Source of the DNA: Allostella sp. ATCC 35155 | GTDB taxonomy: Bacteria; Pseudomonadota; Alphaproteobacteria; ATCC43930; Allostellaceae | NCBI GenBank assembly: GCA_006738865.1 | Contig: AP019701.1 | Coordinates: 3,840,001 to 3,904,000 of the forward strand | Direction: 5' to 3' | DNA length: 64,000 nucleotides | Part shown: positions 25,461 to 36,289 of the stretch, in pieces | Layout of the letters: the number at the start of each line of letters is the position of its first letter | How positions within the stretch are numbered: position 1 is the stretch's first letter | Translations under genes and position numbers: made by a program | Notes under the pieces: generated by a model | What the model saw: the letters and a program-made list of their open reading frames with translations, nothing else | What the model was told of the DNA's origin: nothing | The model's database searches: none

Positions 25461-25502
25461 CTGGTCTGGCCGGGCTGGTCTGGGCAAGCTGGTCTGGCCG
25501 GC
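25461..25502. repeat. Three tandem 14-bp units
   Basis: Units 25461-25474, 25475-25488 and 25489-25502 are variants of ctggtctggccggg. They fill most of the 76-bp gap between the sulfotransferase stop and the GlcG start codon, immediately upstream of that gene's ribosome-binding region. Probably slippage; a role is not evident. Confidence 0.75.
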
Positions 25503-25522
25503 AACCCGCGCGGCCGCGCAGA

Positions 25523-26347
25523 CTATCGCGCCGACGGCGGCCGGCGGAAGCGCAAGCTCTGCCGCCATTGCCGGCGCCAGGCCTCGTTGGCGGCCCCGCT
25601 CGTGGGACGGGTGATGGCCCGCTCCATGGTCAGCGGCGGCAGGTCGCGCACCCCGACCGCCTCCGCCAGGGCGCGGCAGGGCGGGTCGGGATCGGCGACG
25701 AGATCCTCGTACTGCACCGATATGGGGCGGACCCGGTTGATCGCGAAGAACTGGGACCAGCCGAAATCCTCGGCCAGGATGATGCCCTGCGCCCGGCGAA
25801 GCTGGGCCGCATTGAAGGCCGGCACCGCCTCGACCGCCTCGCTGTCGCGCTCGCGGTGCCAGACCTGGGTCGTCTGGGCCATGACCATCGACAGCGCCTG
25901 CGCCTGCTTATCGCGGCGCCGCAGCCACAGGAAGGTGGCATGCGACAGGAACCGGCGGAACGAGGGGACGATCATCCAGGTCTGGACCTGCGACAGCAGG
26001 ATCTTGACGCCGAAGACTCCGTTGGCGGCGGTGCGGTGGCGGATCAGCGCGTCGAGATAGTCGCCGCCGACCACCCGCGCACCGTCCGCGGACACGCCGA
26101 AGCGCCGGCCCAGTGCCGGCTGCAGGAAGCGCGGGTTGAAATACTCGGCCGGCACGCCCATCCGGCCCGTGCCGTGCAGCAGGGTGGTCAGCAGGGTGCT
26201 GCCCGAGCGGGGCGAGGCGCAGATGACATAGGGGCGCAGCGGCGCGTCGGTGCGGGCCAGGTCGAATTCCGCGCCGAAGACCGAAAGGGACGCCCGCCCC
26301 TCGGGATCCCCCTCGCCATGCTCGTCCGCCGCCTGCTGTTCCGTCAT
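25523..26347 (-). CDS. Stf0-type sulfotransferase family protein (second copy)
   Basis: A 274-residue relative of the sulfotransferase at 10835-11683. The phosphosulfate loop is VICASPRSGSTLLTTLLHGT (about residues 40-59), followed by MGVPAEYFNP, GVFGVKILLSQ, FLWLRRRDKQAQALSMVMA, and PISVQYEDLVADPDPPCRAL as the 3'-phosphate region. It matches Stf0 more cleanly than the first copy. The sulfate acceptor is unknown. ATG 26347 is chosen; the open frame continues upstream to 26662 into antisense of the next gene without family similarity. Confidence 0.88.
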   Translation of the reverse strand: MTEQQAADEHGEGDPEGRASLSVFGAEFDLARTDAPLRPYVICASPRSGSTLLTTLLHGTGRMGVPAEYFNPRFLQPALGRRFGVSADGARVVGGDYLDALIRHRTAANGVFGVKILLSQVQTWMIVPSFRRFLSHATFLWLRRRDKQAQALSMVMAQTTQVWHRERDSEAVEAVPAFNAAQLRRAQGIILAEDFGWSQFFAINRVRPISVQYEDLVADPDPPCRALAEAVGVRDLPPLTMERAITRPTSGAANEAWRRQWRQSLRFRRPPSAR

Positions 26348-26411
26348 CCGCGCCGCCAGTGATCCGATCGGGGCCGCAGCATCGTCCGCGCCGCGCCGGC
26401 GCTCAAGTGCT

Positions 26412-27509
26412 TCACGACGCCCCACCCGGCCCGAGTGGCCGGCGCAGGCGTACGGCCGGCCCGAGCAGGGTCGCCTGCGGCCCGACCGTTTCGAACCCGC
26501 GGCTGGCATAGAAGCGGGCGGTCTCCGGCCCCGCGACGACGAACAGCACGTCGGCGCCGGCATCGCCGGCGTGCGCCGCCGCCTGCTCGACGAGCCGGCC
26601 GCCGATGCCGTGGCGCCAGTGGCGCGGCTCGACGAAGAGCGCCGACAGGTCGGCCGCTCCAAGCTCGCCCGCCTCGACCGCGGCGAACCCGGCGATGGCC
26701 CCGCCCGCCTCGGCCACGAGGACGCAGCCGTCCGCCAGCCATTCCGCCGGCACCGACAGGGCTTCGGGGTGAAGGGCCAGCGCCAGCGGGTCCGGCGCCA
26801 CGGCGAGCGCCGCCCGCTGCTTCAGCGCCGACAGCGCCGCATGGTCTTCCGGCTGTCCGCGCCGGATCGAGACCGGCGCCACCGGGTCCGGGACGCCGAC
26901 GAGGACCTCCGGGATGCCGACCTCGCCGAGCGGCGTCGGAAACGGTGTCGGCAGGACCCCGTCCAGACGCAGCATGGCGTGGCCATGGACCATCGACCAG
27001 GCGCCGATCGCCACCGCCATCAGCGACCGGTCCAGCGACGCCGGACCCACCCCGGCCGCCGCCGCGACGACCGCCAGAAGCTGGGCGAAGGCCTCCTGGC
27101 GGGCCGCCTGCAGCGCGGGATCGGCGTTGTCCACCAGCTCCTTGCGGAACATCGTCCGGAAGAGGCCGGGATTGGCGAGCGCGAACTCGACATAGCCCCG
27201 CCCCTGCGAGCGGTATCGCCGTCGCGGATCCTCGCCACCCTCCTCCGTCGCCTGCCGGAGGTGGCGCGCCAGGCGCTCGAAGGCCTCGGTCGCCATCGCC
27301 GTCATGAGGCCGGTCAGATCGCCGAAATGGTGGGCCGGCGCGGCCGCCGAAACGCCGGCCCGGCGTGCCACCTCGCGCAGCGAGAAGCCCTCGACGCCGC
27401 GCTCCGACAGCAGGTGCTGTCCGGCATCGAGCAGCGCGCGCCGCAGGTCGCCATGGTGATAGGGGCGGCGAGCGCCGCGCGCGCCAGGGTTGGAAGGGCT
27501 AGCCGACAT
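26412..27509 (-). CDS. TetR-family regulator fused to a GNAT acetyltransferase
   Basis: A 365-residue two-domain protein. Residues about 15-70 are a TetR helix-turn-helix (PYHHGDLRRALLDAG, FSLREVARRAGVSAAAPAHH, the latter typical of the branch with a WHG-type C-terminal domain). Residues 75-205 are its all-helical ligand domain (GYVEFALANPGLFRTMF, IGAWSMVHGHAMLRLDG). Residues about 215-350 form a GNAT fold (VSIRRGQPEDHAALSALKQ, DLSALFVEPRHWRHGIGGRL with the acetyl-CoA loop RHGIGG, and FYASRGFETVG). The frame is continuous across the join. It is divergent from a pair of membrane protein genes and probably controls them. Confidence 0.88.
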   Translation of the reverse strand: MSASPSNPGARGARRPYHHGDLRRALLDAGQHLLSERGVEGFSLREVARRAGVSAAAPAHHFGDLTGLMTAMATEAFERLARHLRQATEEGGEDPRRRYRSQGRGYVEFALANPGLFRTMFRKELVDNADPALQAARQEAFAQLLAVVAAAAGVGPASLDRSLMAVAIGAWSMVHGHAMLRLDGVLPTPFPTPLGEVGIPEVLVGVPDPVAPVSIRRGQPEDHAALSALKQRAALAVAPDPLALALHPEALSVPAEWLADGCVLVAEAGGAIAGFAAVEAGELGAADLSALFVEPRHWRHGIGGRLVEQAAAHAGDAGADVLFVVAGPETARFYASRGFETVGPQATLLGPAVRLRRPLGPGGAS

Positions 27510-27577
27510 TTTATCTTTACACCGATCAGATTGATGCCAGAATGATCTTATCGCCGTTCAGATACAGGATCGCCGCC

Positions 27578-28030
27578 ATGCTGGAAACGACGTTCTCGAT
27601 CGCCAACGCCATCGCGCTCCTCGGATGGGCCGCGCTGGTCCTTTCCCTGTTCGCCGTGCGGCTGCGCCCCGCCCTGCACGGATTCGCCGGGGTCGCGATC
27701 CCGGTGATGCTGGGGCTCGCCTATGTCGGGCTGATCGGCGTGTTCTGGAGCCGCGGCGAAGGCGGTTTCGACTCGCTCGCGGCCGTCGCCGAACTCTTCC
27801 GGTCGCCCGGGCTGCTGCTCGCCGGCTGGCTGCACTATCTCGCCTTCGACCTCTTCGTCGGCGCCTGGATCGCGCGGGCCGGGGCGGCGGCCGGCGTCGG
27901 CGCCCTCTGGTTGCTGCCGTGCTTCGCCCTGACCTTCCTCTTCGGCCCCATGGGCTTCCTTCTGTTCCTCGCGGTCCGGGCCGCGCACGCGGCTCCGCTG
28001 GACGCCGGTACCGGGGAGTTCGCCCGATGA
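27578..28030 (+). CDS. ABA4-like membrane protein (DUF4281)
   Basis: A 150-residue protein with four hydrophobic helices: MLETTFSIANAIALLGWAAL, LAYVGLIGVFWSRG, LLAGWLHYLAFDLFVGAWIA and LLPCFALTFLFGPMGFLLFL. The HYLAFDLFVGAW and FGPMGFLLF elements are typical of DUF4281, a family named after plant ABA4, which acts in neoxanthin synthesis. The bacterial role is unknown. ATG 27578 is preceded by AGGA; an ATG at 27542 is less likely. Its stop overlaps the next start (ATGA). Confidence 0.82.
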   Translation: MLETTFSIANAIALLGWAALVLSLFAVRLRPALHGFAGVAIPVMLGLAYVGLIGVFWSRGEGGFDSLAAVAELFRSPGLLLAGWLHYLAFDLFVGAWIARAGAAAGVGALWLLPCFALTFLFGPMGFLLFLAVRAAHAAPLDAGTGEFAR

Positions 28031-28854
28031 CCGCCGCGACGCTGACGGCCTTTGCCGCCCGCCCCGCCGGATCCCTCTGGCAGGAACTGGCCGGGCGCGA
28101 GCGCACCTTGTGGGCGTTCGGCCTCGCCAACCTCCTCGCCGTCCCCGCGGCCCTCCTCGCCATGCAGTTCGACGACCGCCTGCTCGGCGAGGTATCGGTC
28201 TGGGCCAAGCCGCTCAAGTTCCTGGTCTCGACGGCGATCTTCGCCCTGACGCTCGCCTGGTTCGTCGGCTATGTCGCGCCGCAGCGGCGTCGCTCCCGCC
28301 CCGTCCGCTGGATGGTGCGGATCGTCGTCGCGACCGCGGCCTTCGAGGTCCTCTACATCGCCTTCCAGGCGTCCCGCGGCGAAGCCTCGCACTTCAACGT
28401 GGGAACGCCGGTCCACGCCGCGCTCTACGGCGCGATGGGAACGGCCGCGATGGCGCTGACCGCAGCGCCGCTGCTGCTCGCCTGGGAGGTGTGGCGCAGT
28501 CCGCGCCCGGGGCTCGACGCCGCCCTGCGCCTGTCGGTCGTGGTCGGGCTGGTGCTGACCTTCGCCCTCGGCGCGGGGACCGGCGCCTATATCGGCAGCG
28601 CCATGAGCGCCATCGTCGGCGCGGCGGCCGATATGCGCACGGTGCCGATCCTCGGTTGGGCCCTGACGGTGGGCGACCTGCGGCCGGCGCATTTCCTCGG
28701 CATCCACGCCATGCAGGCGATCCCGGCCCTGGGCGCCGTCGTCGCCGGCATGGCCTGGGGACGGGCCACCGTCGTCGCCGGCGCCCTCGCCTATGCCGGC
28801 CTCACGCTGCTGGTGTTCGTGCGGGCGCTGGCCGGGCTGCCGCTCCTCGGGTGA
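28027..28854 (+). CDS. Polytopic membrane protein of unknown function
   Basis: A 275-residue protein with about seven hydrophobic segments, including LWAFGLANLLAVPAALLAMQ, FLVSTAIFALTLAWFVGYVA, VVVGLVLTFALGAGTGAYIG and FLGIHAMQAIPALGAVVAGM. The conserved-looking WAKPLKFLVS and HFLGIHAMQ motifs recall uncharacterised proteins near ABA4-like genes. It starts inside the stop of the preceding gene, so the two are translated together. They share the promoter region with the divergent TetR-GNAT gene. The stop codon lies within a long perfect hairpin. Confidence 0.75.
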   Translation: MTAATLTAFAARPAGSLWQELAGRERTLWAFGLANLLAVPAALLAMQFDDRLLGEVSVWAKPLKFLVSTAIFALTLAWFVGYVAPQRRRSRPVRWMVRIVVATAAFEVLYIAFQASRGEASHFNVGTPVHAALYGAMGTAAMALTAAPLLLAWEVWRSPRPGLDAALRLSVVVGLVLTFALGAGTGAYIGSAMSAIVGAAADMRTVPILGWALTVGDLRPAHFLGIHAMQAIPALGAVVAGMAWGRATVVAGALAYAGLTLLVFVRALAGLPLLG

Positions 28855-28866
28855 GGAGCGGCAGCC
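28835..28866. terminator. Hairpin terminator spanning a stop codon, between convergent genes
   Basis: A perfect 14-bp stem with the loop GGGT (arms 28835-28848 and 28853-28866, core CTGCCGCTCCTC) starts inside the last codons of the membrane protein gene. The right arm begins at the G of its TGA. The gap to the convergent dehydrogenase gene is 28 bp, so the hairpin could serve both strands. There is no T-tract, which is common for high-G+C terminators. Confidence 0.7.
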
Positions 28867-28882
28867 TGACCGAACGCGGGGC

Positions 28883-30331
28883 TCAGATGCCCATGCAGAG
28901 GTATTTGATCTCCAGGAAGTCGTCGATGCCGTACTTCGAGCCTTCGCGCCCGATGCCCGACTCCTTCATGCCGCCGAACGGCGCCACCTCGGTCGAGATG
29001 ATGCCGGTGTTGATGCCGACGATGCCGTATTCCAGCCCCTCCGCCGCCTTCCAGATGCGGGAGATGTCGCGGCTGTAGAAGTAGGCGGCGAGGCCGAACT
29101 CGGTGTCGTTGGCCATGGCGATCGCCTCGCCGTCCGTCTGGAAGCGGAAGAGCGGGGCGACCGGCCCGAACGTCTCCTCCCGCGCGACGGCCATGCGGGT
29201 CGTCACGTCGGCGAGCACGGTCGGCTCGAAGAAGCTGCCGCCCAGCGCATGGCGCTTGCCGCCGATGACGACGCGCGCCCCCTTCGAGACGGCGTCCTGG
29301 ATATGCTCCTCGACCTTGGCGACCGCCTGCATGTCGATCAGCGGGCCCTGGCTGACGCCGGCCTGCATCCCGTCGCCGACCCGCAGGCCCGAGACCGCCT
29401 GCGACAGCTTGGCCGCGAACTCCTCATAGACGCCGTCCTGCACCAGGAGGCGGTTGGCGCAGACGCAGGTCTGGCCGGCATTGCGGTACTTGGAGGCGAT
29501 GGCGCCCTCGACGGCGGCGTCGAGGTCGGCGTCGTTGAAGACGATGAAGGGGGCGTTGCCGCCCAGTTCCATCGAGACCTTCTTCACCGTCGCCGCGCAC
29601 TGCTGCATCAGCACCTTGCCGATCTCGGTCGAGCCGGTGAAGGAGAGCTTGCGGACGATCGGGTTGCCCGTCATCTCGCCGCCGACCTCCTTGGCACCGC
29701 CAGTGACGACGCTGAGGACGCCCTTGGGGATGCCGGCGCGCTCGCCCAGTTCGCACAGCGCGAGCGCCGAATAGGGCGTGGCGCTGGCGGGCTTGATGAC
29801 GACGGGGCAGCCGGCGGCCAGCGCCGGGCCGGCCTTGCGGGTGATCATCGCCGCCGGGAAGTTCCAGGGCGTGATGCAGGCGACGACGCCGATCGGCTCC
29901 TTCAGCACGACGATGCGCTTGTCGGCCTGGTGCTGCGGGATGGTGTCGCCGTAGATGCGCTTGCCCTCCTCGGCGAACCACTCGATGAAAGAGGCGGCAT
30001 AGGCGATCTCGCCCTTGGCCTCGGCCAGCGGCTTGCCCTGCTCGGTCGTCATGATCTGGCCGAGGTCGTCCTGGTTCGCCATCATCAGGTCGAACCATTT
30101 GCGCAGGATGACCGACCGCTCCTTGGCGGTCTTGGCCCGCCAGGCCGGCCAGGCGGCATTGGCCGCCTCGATGGCGCGCCGCGTCTCGGCCGCGCCCATC
30201 TTCGGCACGGTGCCGATCGCCTTGCCGTTCGCGGGGTTGGTGACCTCGATGGTGCCGCCGCCGTCGGCGTCCATCCAGGCGCCGTCGACGTAGCATTGCT
30301 GGCGGAACAGCGAGGGGTCCTTGAGCTGCAT
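28883..30331 (-). CDS. gabD: NAD(P)-dependent succinate-semialdehyde dehydrogenase
   Basis: A 482-residue aldehyde dehydrogenase. The oxyanion region is [20 protein letters not shown], the general base Glu is in [14 protein letters not shown] (about 255), and the nucleophile Cys is in [14 protein letters not shown] (about 288). The C-terminal [20 protein letters not shown] completes the set. QTCVCANR with [16 protein letters not shown] is the GabD-type signature; related semialdehyde substrates such as glutarate semialdehyde are possible. GGAGG precedes ATG 30331. The operon partners usual for GABA use are absent. Confidence 0.9.
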   Translation of the reverse strand: MQLKDPSLFRQQCYVDGAWMDADGGGTIEVTNPANGKAIGTVPKMGAAETRRAIEAANAAWPAWRAKTAKERSVILRKWFDLMMANQDDLGQIMTTEQGKPLAEAKGEIAYAASFIEWFAEEGKRIYGDTIPQHQADKRIVVLKEPIGVVACITPWNFPAAMITRKAGPALAAGCPVVIKPASATPYSALALCELGERAGIPKGVLSVVTGGAKEVGGEMTGNPIVRKLSFTGSTEIGKVLMQQCAATVKKVSMELGGNAPFIVFNDADLDAAVEGAIASKYRNAGQTCVCANRLLVQDGVYEEFAAKLSQAVSGLRVGDGMQAGVSQGPLIDMQAVAKVEEHIQDAVSKGARVVIGGKRHALGGSFFEPTVLADVTTRMAVAREETFGPVAPLFRFQTDGEAIAMANDTEFGLAAYFYSRDISRIWKAAEGLEYGIVGINTGIISTEVAPFGGMKESGIGREGSKYGIDDFLEIKYLCMGI

Positions 30332-30408
30332 GATGTCCTCCGCTTGGGGGGCTCGGTCGTGATCCGGGCCGGCACTCTAGTCGCGCCGGCCCATCGGGGT
30401 CACGCGGG

Positions 30409-32232
<1,824 letters not shown>

Positions 32233-32237
32233 GCTTG

Positions 32238-33608
32238 CTATGCCTTCCCCTCGCGCCGGGCGCGGCGCAGCGCCCGGTAGGCCGGGGCGATACCCGGCCT
32301 GGTCGATTGCCGGGCGCGGGCGATCGCGATCGAATCGTCCGGCACCGGGTCGGTGACGACGCTGCCGGCGCCGACGATCGCCCCTGCCCCCACGCTCACC
32401 GGCGCGACCAGCGCCGTGTTCGAGCCGATGAAGGCGCCGGCGCCGATCTCGGTGCGATACTTGCCGAAGCCGTCATAATTGCAGGTGATGGTGCCGGCGC
32501 CGATGTTGGCCCCGGCCCCGACGCTGGCATCGCCGATATAGGCGAGGTGGTTCGCCTTGGCCCCCGCCCCCAGCGTCGCCGCCTTGATCTCGACGAAGTT
32601 GCCGACATGCGCGCCCTCGCCCAGCTCGGCGCCCGGCCGCAGCCGCGCGAAGGGGCCGACCAGCGCGCCCGCGCCGACCGTCGCCTGCTCCAGATGGCTG
32701 AAGGAGCGGATCTCGGCGCCCTCGCCGACCGTGACGCCCGGCCCGAAGACGACGTGCGGATATACCACGACGTCGCGGCCGAGGCGGGTGTCGGCGGCGA
32801 GGAACACCGTTTCCGGCGCGACCAGCGTCGCCCCCTCGGCCATCGCGCGGCGGCGCAGCCGGTCCTGCATCGCCGCCTCGGCCTGGGCGAGGTCGAGGCG
32901 CGTGTTCACCCCCATCAGCTCGGCCTCCGGCGCTTCGGCGAAGCGGCACGCGAGCCCCAGCCCGCGGGCGACGGCGACGAGGTCGGTCAGGTAGAATTCG
33001 CCCTTGGCGTTGTCACAGCCGACCCGGTCGAGAAGGTCGAGGGCGCGCGCGCCCTCGATCGCCATCAGGCCGGCATTGCAGAGCCCGATGGCGCGCTCTT
33101 CCGGCGTGGCGTCCTTGGCCTCGACGATGCGCTCCAGCCCCCCGTCGGCGCCCAGCACGAAACGGCCGTAGGGCGATGGGTCCGCCGGCCGGAAGCCCAG
33201 CACCGCGACCGCCGCGCCGCGCCGGCGCTCGGCCAGGAGGCGGCCGATCGTCGCGGGCGAGACCAGCGGCGTGTCGCCGAAGACGACGAGCAGATCGCCG
33301 GCGCCGGCCGCGATCTCGGCCCGCGCGGCCAGCACCGCATGGGCGGTGCCGCGGCGCTCGGCTTGCACCGGCGTCGGATGCGGCGCGACCCAGCGCACCA
33401 GCGCCTCCATGCCCGGACCGACGACGACCGCGACGCGGTCGATGCCGGCCGCGGCCACGGCGTCCAGGACATGGCCGACCATCGGCCGGCCGGCGACGCG
33501 GTGCATCACCTTCGGCAGGCTCGACCGCATGCGGGTGCCTTCGCCGGCAGCGAGGACGATGGCGAGGGTGGCGGCCCCCGAAGCGGTGTCGGCTGTGGTC
33601 ATCGGCAT
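32238..33608 (-). CDS. glmU: Bifunctional GlcN-1-P acetyltransferase / GlcNAc-1-P uridylyltransferase
   Basis: A 456-residue protein producing UDP-GlcNAc. The N-terminal uridylyltransferase has [38 protein letters not shown] and [12 protein letters not shown]. The C-terminal left-handed beta-helix acetyltransferase has hexapeptide repeats, [40 protein letters not shown] and [10 protein letters not shown]. The start is ATG 33608 or ATG 33602. It is 5 bp upstream of glmS and divergent from gph, so one operon controls two consecutive steps. Confidence 0.97.
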   Translation of the reverse strand: MPMTTADTASGAATLAIVLAAGEGTRMRSSLPKVMHRVAGRPMVGHVLDAVAAAGIDRVAVVVGPGMEALVRWVAPHPTPVQAERRGTAHAVLAARAEIAAGAGDLLVVFGDTPLVSPATIGRLLAERRRGAAVAVLGFRPADPSPYGRFVLGADGGLERIVEAKDATPEERAIGLCNAGLMAIEGARALDLLDRVGCDNAKGEFYLTDLVAVARGLGLACRFAEAPEAELMGVNTRLDLAQAEAAMQDRLRRRAMAEGATLVAPETVFLAADTRLGRDVVVYPHVVFGPGVTVGEGAEIRSFSHLEQATVGAGALVGPFARLRPGAELGEGAHVGNFVEIKAATLGAGAKANHLAYIGDASVGAGANIGAGTITCNYDGFGKYRTEIGAGAFIGSNTALVAPVSVGAGAIVGAGSVVTDPVPDDSIAIARARQSTRPGIAPAYRALRRARREGKA

Positions 33609-33733
33609 CCCGAGCGGCTAGGATTCCCGGCACCCTCCCCCCAAGGCTGGCAGGAGAACGCGTCCGAAGGGTCGGATATCCGTCCGGCCGACGCAGGGTC
33701 AAGCCGGCCGACCGTCAAAGATTGTGACCTTCG

Positions 33734-34411
33734 ATGACGCCGCAGCGCTTCCCCGCGATCGTGTTCGACTTCGACGGCACGCTGGTCGACAGCGCCGACG
33801 ACCTCCGCACCGCCCTCAATCGCCTGCTCGCGGAGGAGAACCTGCCGCCGCACCCGATCGCGGCGGTCCGCCGGATGATCGGCGACGGCGCCATGAAGCT
33901 GGTCGAGCGCGGCTTCGTCGGCGCCGGCCGGGCGATCGCCGGCGACGAACTGCAGGCGCTGACGCGGCGGTTCCTGGCGATCTACGAACCGATCTCGGCC
34001 GACAGCACCCGGCCCTATCCCGGTGTCGTCGCGACCCTGGAACGGCTGGCGGCGGCCGGCCATCGCCTGGGCCTGTGCACCAACAAGCCGGAACGGGCGA
34101 GCCGCCTGATGCTGGCCAGCCTCGGGCTCGACCGCTTCCTGACCTCGGTCGTCGGCGGCGACACCCTGCCGGTCAAGAAGCCCGACCCGGCGCCGCTGCT
34201 GGCGGCCATCGCCGGCCTCGGACTGCCGCCTTCGGCGGCGCTGATGGTCGGCGACAACGAGCACGACATCGCCACCGCCAAGGCGGCCGGCGTTCCCGTC
34301 GTCGCCGTGTCCTGGGGCTATGCGCGGGTGCCGCTCGACGAACTCCACGCGGACGCCACGATCGACGACTTCGCCGACCTGCCGGCCGTCATCGCGCGTC
34401 TCTCGGCCTGA
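33734..34411 (+). CDS. gph: Phosphoglycolate phosphatase (HAD superfamily)
   Basis: A 225-residue HAD hydrolase removing phosphate from 2-phosphoglycolate, a by-product of DNA repair and oxygenation. The motif I nucleophile is in IVFDFDGTLVDSADDLRTAL, motif II in LCTNKPE, motif III Lys in LPVKKPDPAPLL, and motif IV in MVGDNEHDIATAKAAG. The helical cap is seen in MIGDGAMKLVERGF. The glmU-gph divergent pair is common in Rhodospirillales. It ends 6 bp before a convergent gene. Confidence 0.93.
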   Translation: MTPQRFPAIVFDFDGTLVDSADDLRTALNRLLAEENLPPHPIAAVRRMIGDGAMKLVERGFVGAGRAIAGDELQALTRRFLAIYEPISADSTRPYPGVVATLERLAAAGHRLGLCTNKPERASRLMLASLGLDRFLTSVVGGDTLPVKKPDPAPLLAAIAGLGLPPSAALMVGDNEHDIATAKAAGVPVVAVSWGYARVPLDELHADATIDDFADLPAVIARLSA

Positions 34412-34417
34412 ACAGAC

Positions 34418-35275
34418 TCAGCGGCGCGGCAGGTTGGGACCGGACGGTCGGGTCCGGGCGACCTGCGTTCCGTCGCCGGACGGGATGATCGCCCGGCCGT
34501 CGACATGGACCGCCGTGAGTTCCGCGCGCGCCATTCCGACCGGCGTCGCGAGGTCGAGGCGGACCGGCAGCGCCGGCAGGTCGTCGCGCAAGGTCGCGAC
34601 CGAGATCGCGGCCGCGCGCGCCTCGTCGCCGTCGTCCCAGGACGACAGCGTTCGGAGGAAGCCCGCCAGCCGCCGCATCGTCGCCTGGCAACGCCGGACG
34701 GCCGAGACGGTGATCGCACTGGCGCGATCGGCACCGCCGTCGGCGAAGACGAGATCGTAGCGCCGACGCCCGTCATAGACCGGCACCCTGCCCTCGCAGC
34801 GGCCGGTCCGGTCCATGGTCCGGGTGACCATGAGCACCGCCGTCAGGATGTCGACCGAGCCGCGGGTCAGTTCGGCCGGCACCGGGTCGCGCCCCTCCTC
34901 CGCGACCGGGTCGGCCGAAGCGACGACGCCGCCGTCCGGCGCATAGGCGAGCGTCGCGACCTTCACGCTGCCGCCGGAGTCGCTGACGGCACGGTACTGC
35001 GCCGGATAGAGGATGCCCTGCTCGATCCGCCCGTCGGCCACACCGCGATGGCGCCAGGAATAGAGAAATCCCGCGACCCCGCGGGTCTCCATCTCGGCGA
35101 CGATCCGATAGCGGTCGTCCGACAGGTGGATGTCGAGGCGCAGCGACAGCGCCGGCAGGCCGGCGGCGTAGACGTCGTAGTGGAGGACCAGAGGCGGCAG
35201 CGCCGCCGCGGAGGAGGCCGGGACGAGCAACACCGCCGCCGCCCACAGCCTTTGCAGAAGTCGCGCTCCCAGCAT
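34418..35275 (-). CDS. DUF3108 domain-containing exported protein
   Basis: A 285-residue protein with a signal peptide (LLQRLWAAAVLLVPASSAAA). The mature part starts LPPLVLHYDVYAAGLPALSL, followed by YRIVAEMETRGVAGFLYSWR and IEQGILYPAQYRAVSD, the pattern of DUF3108. Later SVDILTAVLMVTRTM and VPVYDGRRRYDLVFAD fit the same family. Members are periplasmic and of unknown function; some lie near cell-envelope genes. It faces gph tail-to-tail and is divergent from tRNA-Val. Confidence 0.85.
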   Translation of the reverse strand: MLGARLLQRLWAAAVLLVPASSAAALPPLVLHYDVYAAGLPALSLRLDIHLSDDRYRIVAEMETRGVAGFLYSWRHRGVADGRIEQGILYPAQYRAVSDSGGSVKVATLAYAPDGGVVASADPVAEEGRDPVPAELTRGSVDILTAVLMVTRTMDRTGRCEGRVPVYDGRRRYDLVFADGGADRASAITVSAVRRCQATMRRLAGFLRTLSSWDDGDEARAAAISVATLRDDLPALPVRLDLATPVGMARAELTAVHVDGRAIIPSGDGTQVARTRPSGPNLPRR

Positions 35276-35297
35276 GTGCCGCGCCTCCCCGGCATTG

Positions 35298-35327
35298 TTG
35301 ACTTCGCCGGACCCGGGCCACTATAAG
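35298..35327 (+). promoter_or_regulatory. Sigma-70 promoter of tRNA-Val
   Basis: TTGACT (35298-35303) and TATAAG (35322-35327) are separated by 18 bases and lie 14 bp before the tRNA 5' end. Both hexamers are close to consensus, as expected for a stable RNA promoter. Confidence 0.7.
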
Positions 35328-35340
35328 CCATCCGCCGGGC

Positions 35341-35415
35341 GGGCGCGTAGCTCAGTGGGAGAGCACCGTGTTCACACCGCGGGGGTCGTAGGTTCAATCC
35401 CTACCGCGCCCACCA
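35341..35415 (+). tRNA. tRNA-Val, anticodon CAC
   Basis: A complete cloverleaf of 75 bases including an encoded CCA. The acceptor stem GGGCGCG (35341-35347) pairs fully with CGCGCCC (35405-35411). The D stem is GCTC/GAGC with the loop AGTGGGA. The anticodon stem CCGTG/CGCGG encloses TTCACAC, giving anticodon CAC (35373-35375) for GUG Val. The T stem GTAGG/CCTAC holds the loop TTCAATC. Discriminator A 35412, CCA 35413-35415. Confidence 0.95.
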
Positions 35416-35479
35416 TCTCCCTCCCGGCCCTTCACGCCAGCTCCCTTCACGCCAGCAACACCCGCGCTCGGGACATCCG

Positions 35480-36283
35480 ATGGACCTCTCGACCGGGTTG
35501 CAAGCCGCCTTCCTCGGACTGCTGGAAGGCCTGACCGAGTTCATCCCGGTGTCCTCGACCGGGCATCTGCTGCTCGCCATCGACCTCATCGGGTTCCGGG
35601 GGCCGCCGGGCAAGGTCTTCGAGATCGCGATCCAGCTGGGGGCCATCCTCGCCGTGTGCTGGCTCTATCGCGCGCGGCTGTTCGGCGGGCTGTTCCGGGT
35701 CGCCTCCGACACGAGCGTCCAGCGCTTCTACGGCAACCTGTTCTTCGGCGTGGCGCCGGCCCTGGTGATCGGCGTCCTCGCCCATGGCTTCATCAAGACC
35801 GTGCTGTTTTCGCCCTGGGTGGTCTCGATCGCGCTGATCGTGGGCGGGATCGCCATCATCGCGATCGAGCGCCTGAAGCCGGCACCGGCGGTCCATGCCG
35901 TCGACGATATCCGCTTCCGCCTCGCGCTCAAGATCGGGCTGTGCCAGACGGTGGCGATGATCCCGGGCGTATCGCGCTCCGGCGCCACGATCCTGGGCGG
36001 CGTCCTGCTCGGCCTGGATCGCCGGGTCGCGACCGAGTTCTCGTTCCACCTCGCGGTGCCGACGATGGCGGCGGCGACCGCCTACGACCTCTTCAAGAAC
36101 CGGGCTTCCCTGGACGGCGCCGGCGGCCTCGTCATCGCCATCGGCTTTCTCACGGCCTTCCTGGCCGCACTCGTCGTCGTCCGGGCGGTGGTCGGCTTCG
36201 TCGCCCGCCACGGCTTCGTCCCCTTCGCCTGGTACCGCATCGCCATCGGCTCGGCGATGCTCGCGATCCTGCTGCTGCGGTAG
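35480..36283 (+). CDS. uppP: Undecaprenyl-diphosphatase
   Basis: A 267-residue inner-membrane protein with about eight helices. It recycles the undecaprenyl carrier for peptidoglycan and other polymers and confers bacitracin tolerance. The two family motifs are visible: EGLTEFIPVSSTGHLLLAID near residue 16 and MIPGVSRSGATILGGVLLGL near residue 160. ATG 35480 fits the usual start MDLSTGLQAAFLGLLEGLTE. It is 65 bp downstream of tRNA-Val and tail-to-tail with tonB. Confidence 0.95.
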   Translation: MDLSTGLQAAFLGLLEGLTEFIPVSSTGHLLLAIDLIGFRGPPGKVFEIAIQLGAILAVCWLYRARLFGGLFRVASDTSVQRFYGNLFFGVAPALVIGVLAHGFIKTVLFSPWVVSIALIVGGIAIIAIERLKPAPAVHAVDDIRFRLALKIGLCQTVAMIPGVSRSGATILGGVLLGLDRRVATEFSFHLAVPTMAAATAYDLFKNRASLDGAGGLVIAIGFLTAFLAALVVVRAVVGFVARHGFVPFAWYRIAIGSAMLAILLLR

Positions 36284-36289
36284 CCGGCG

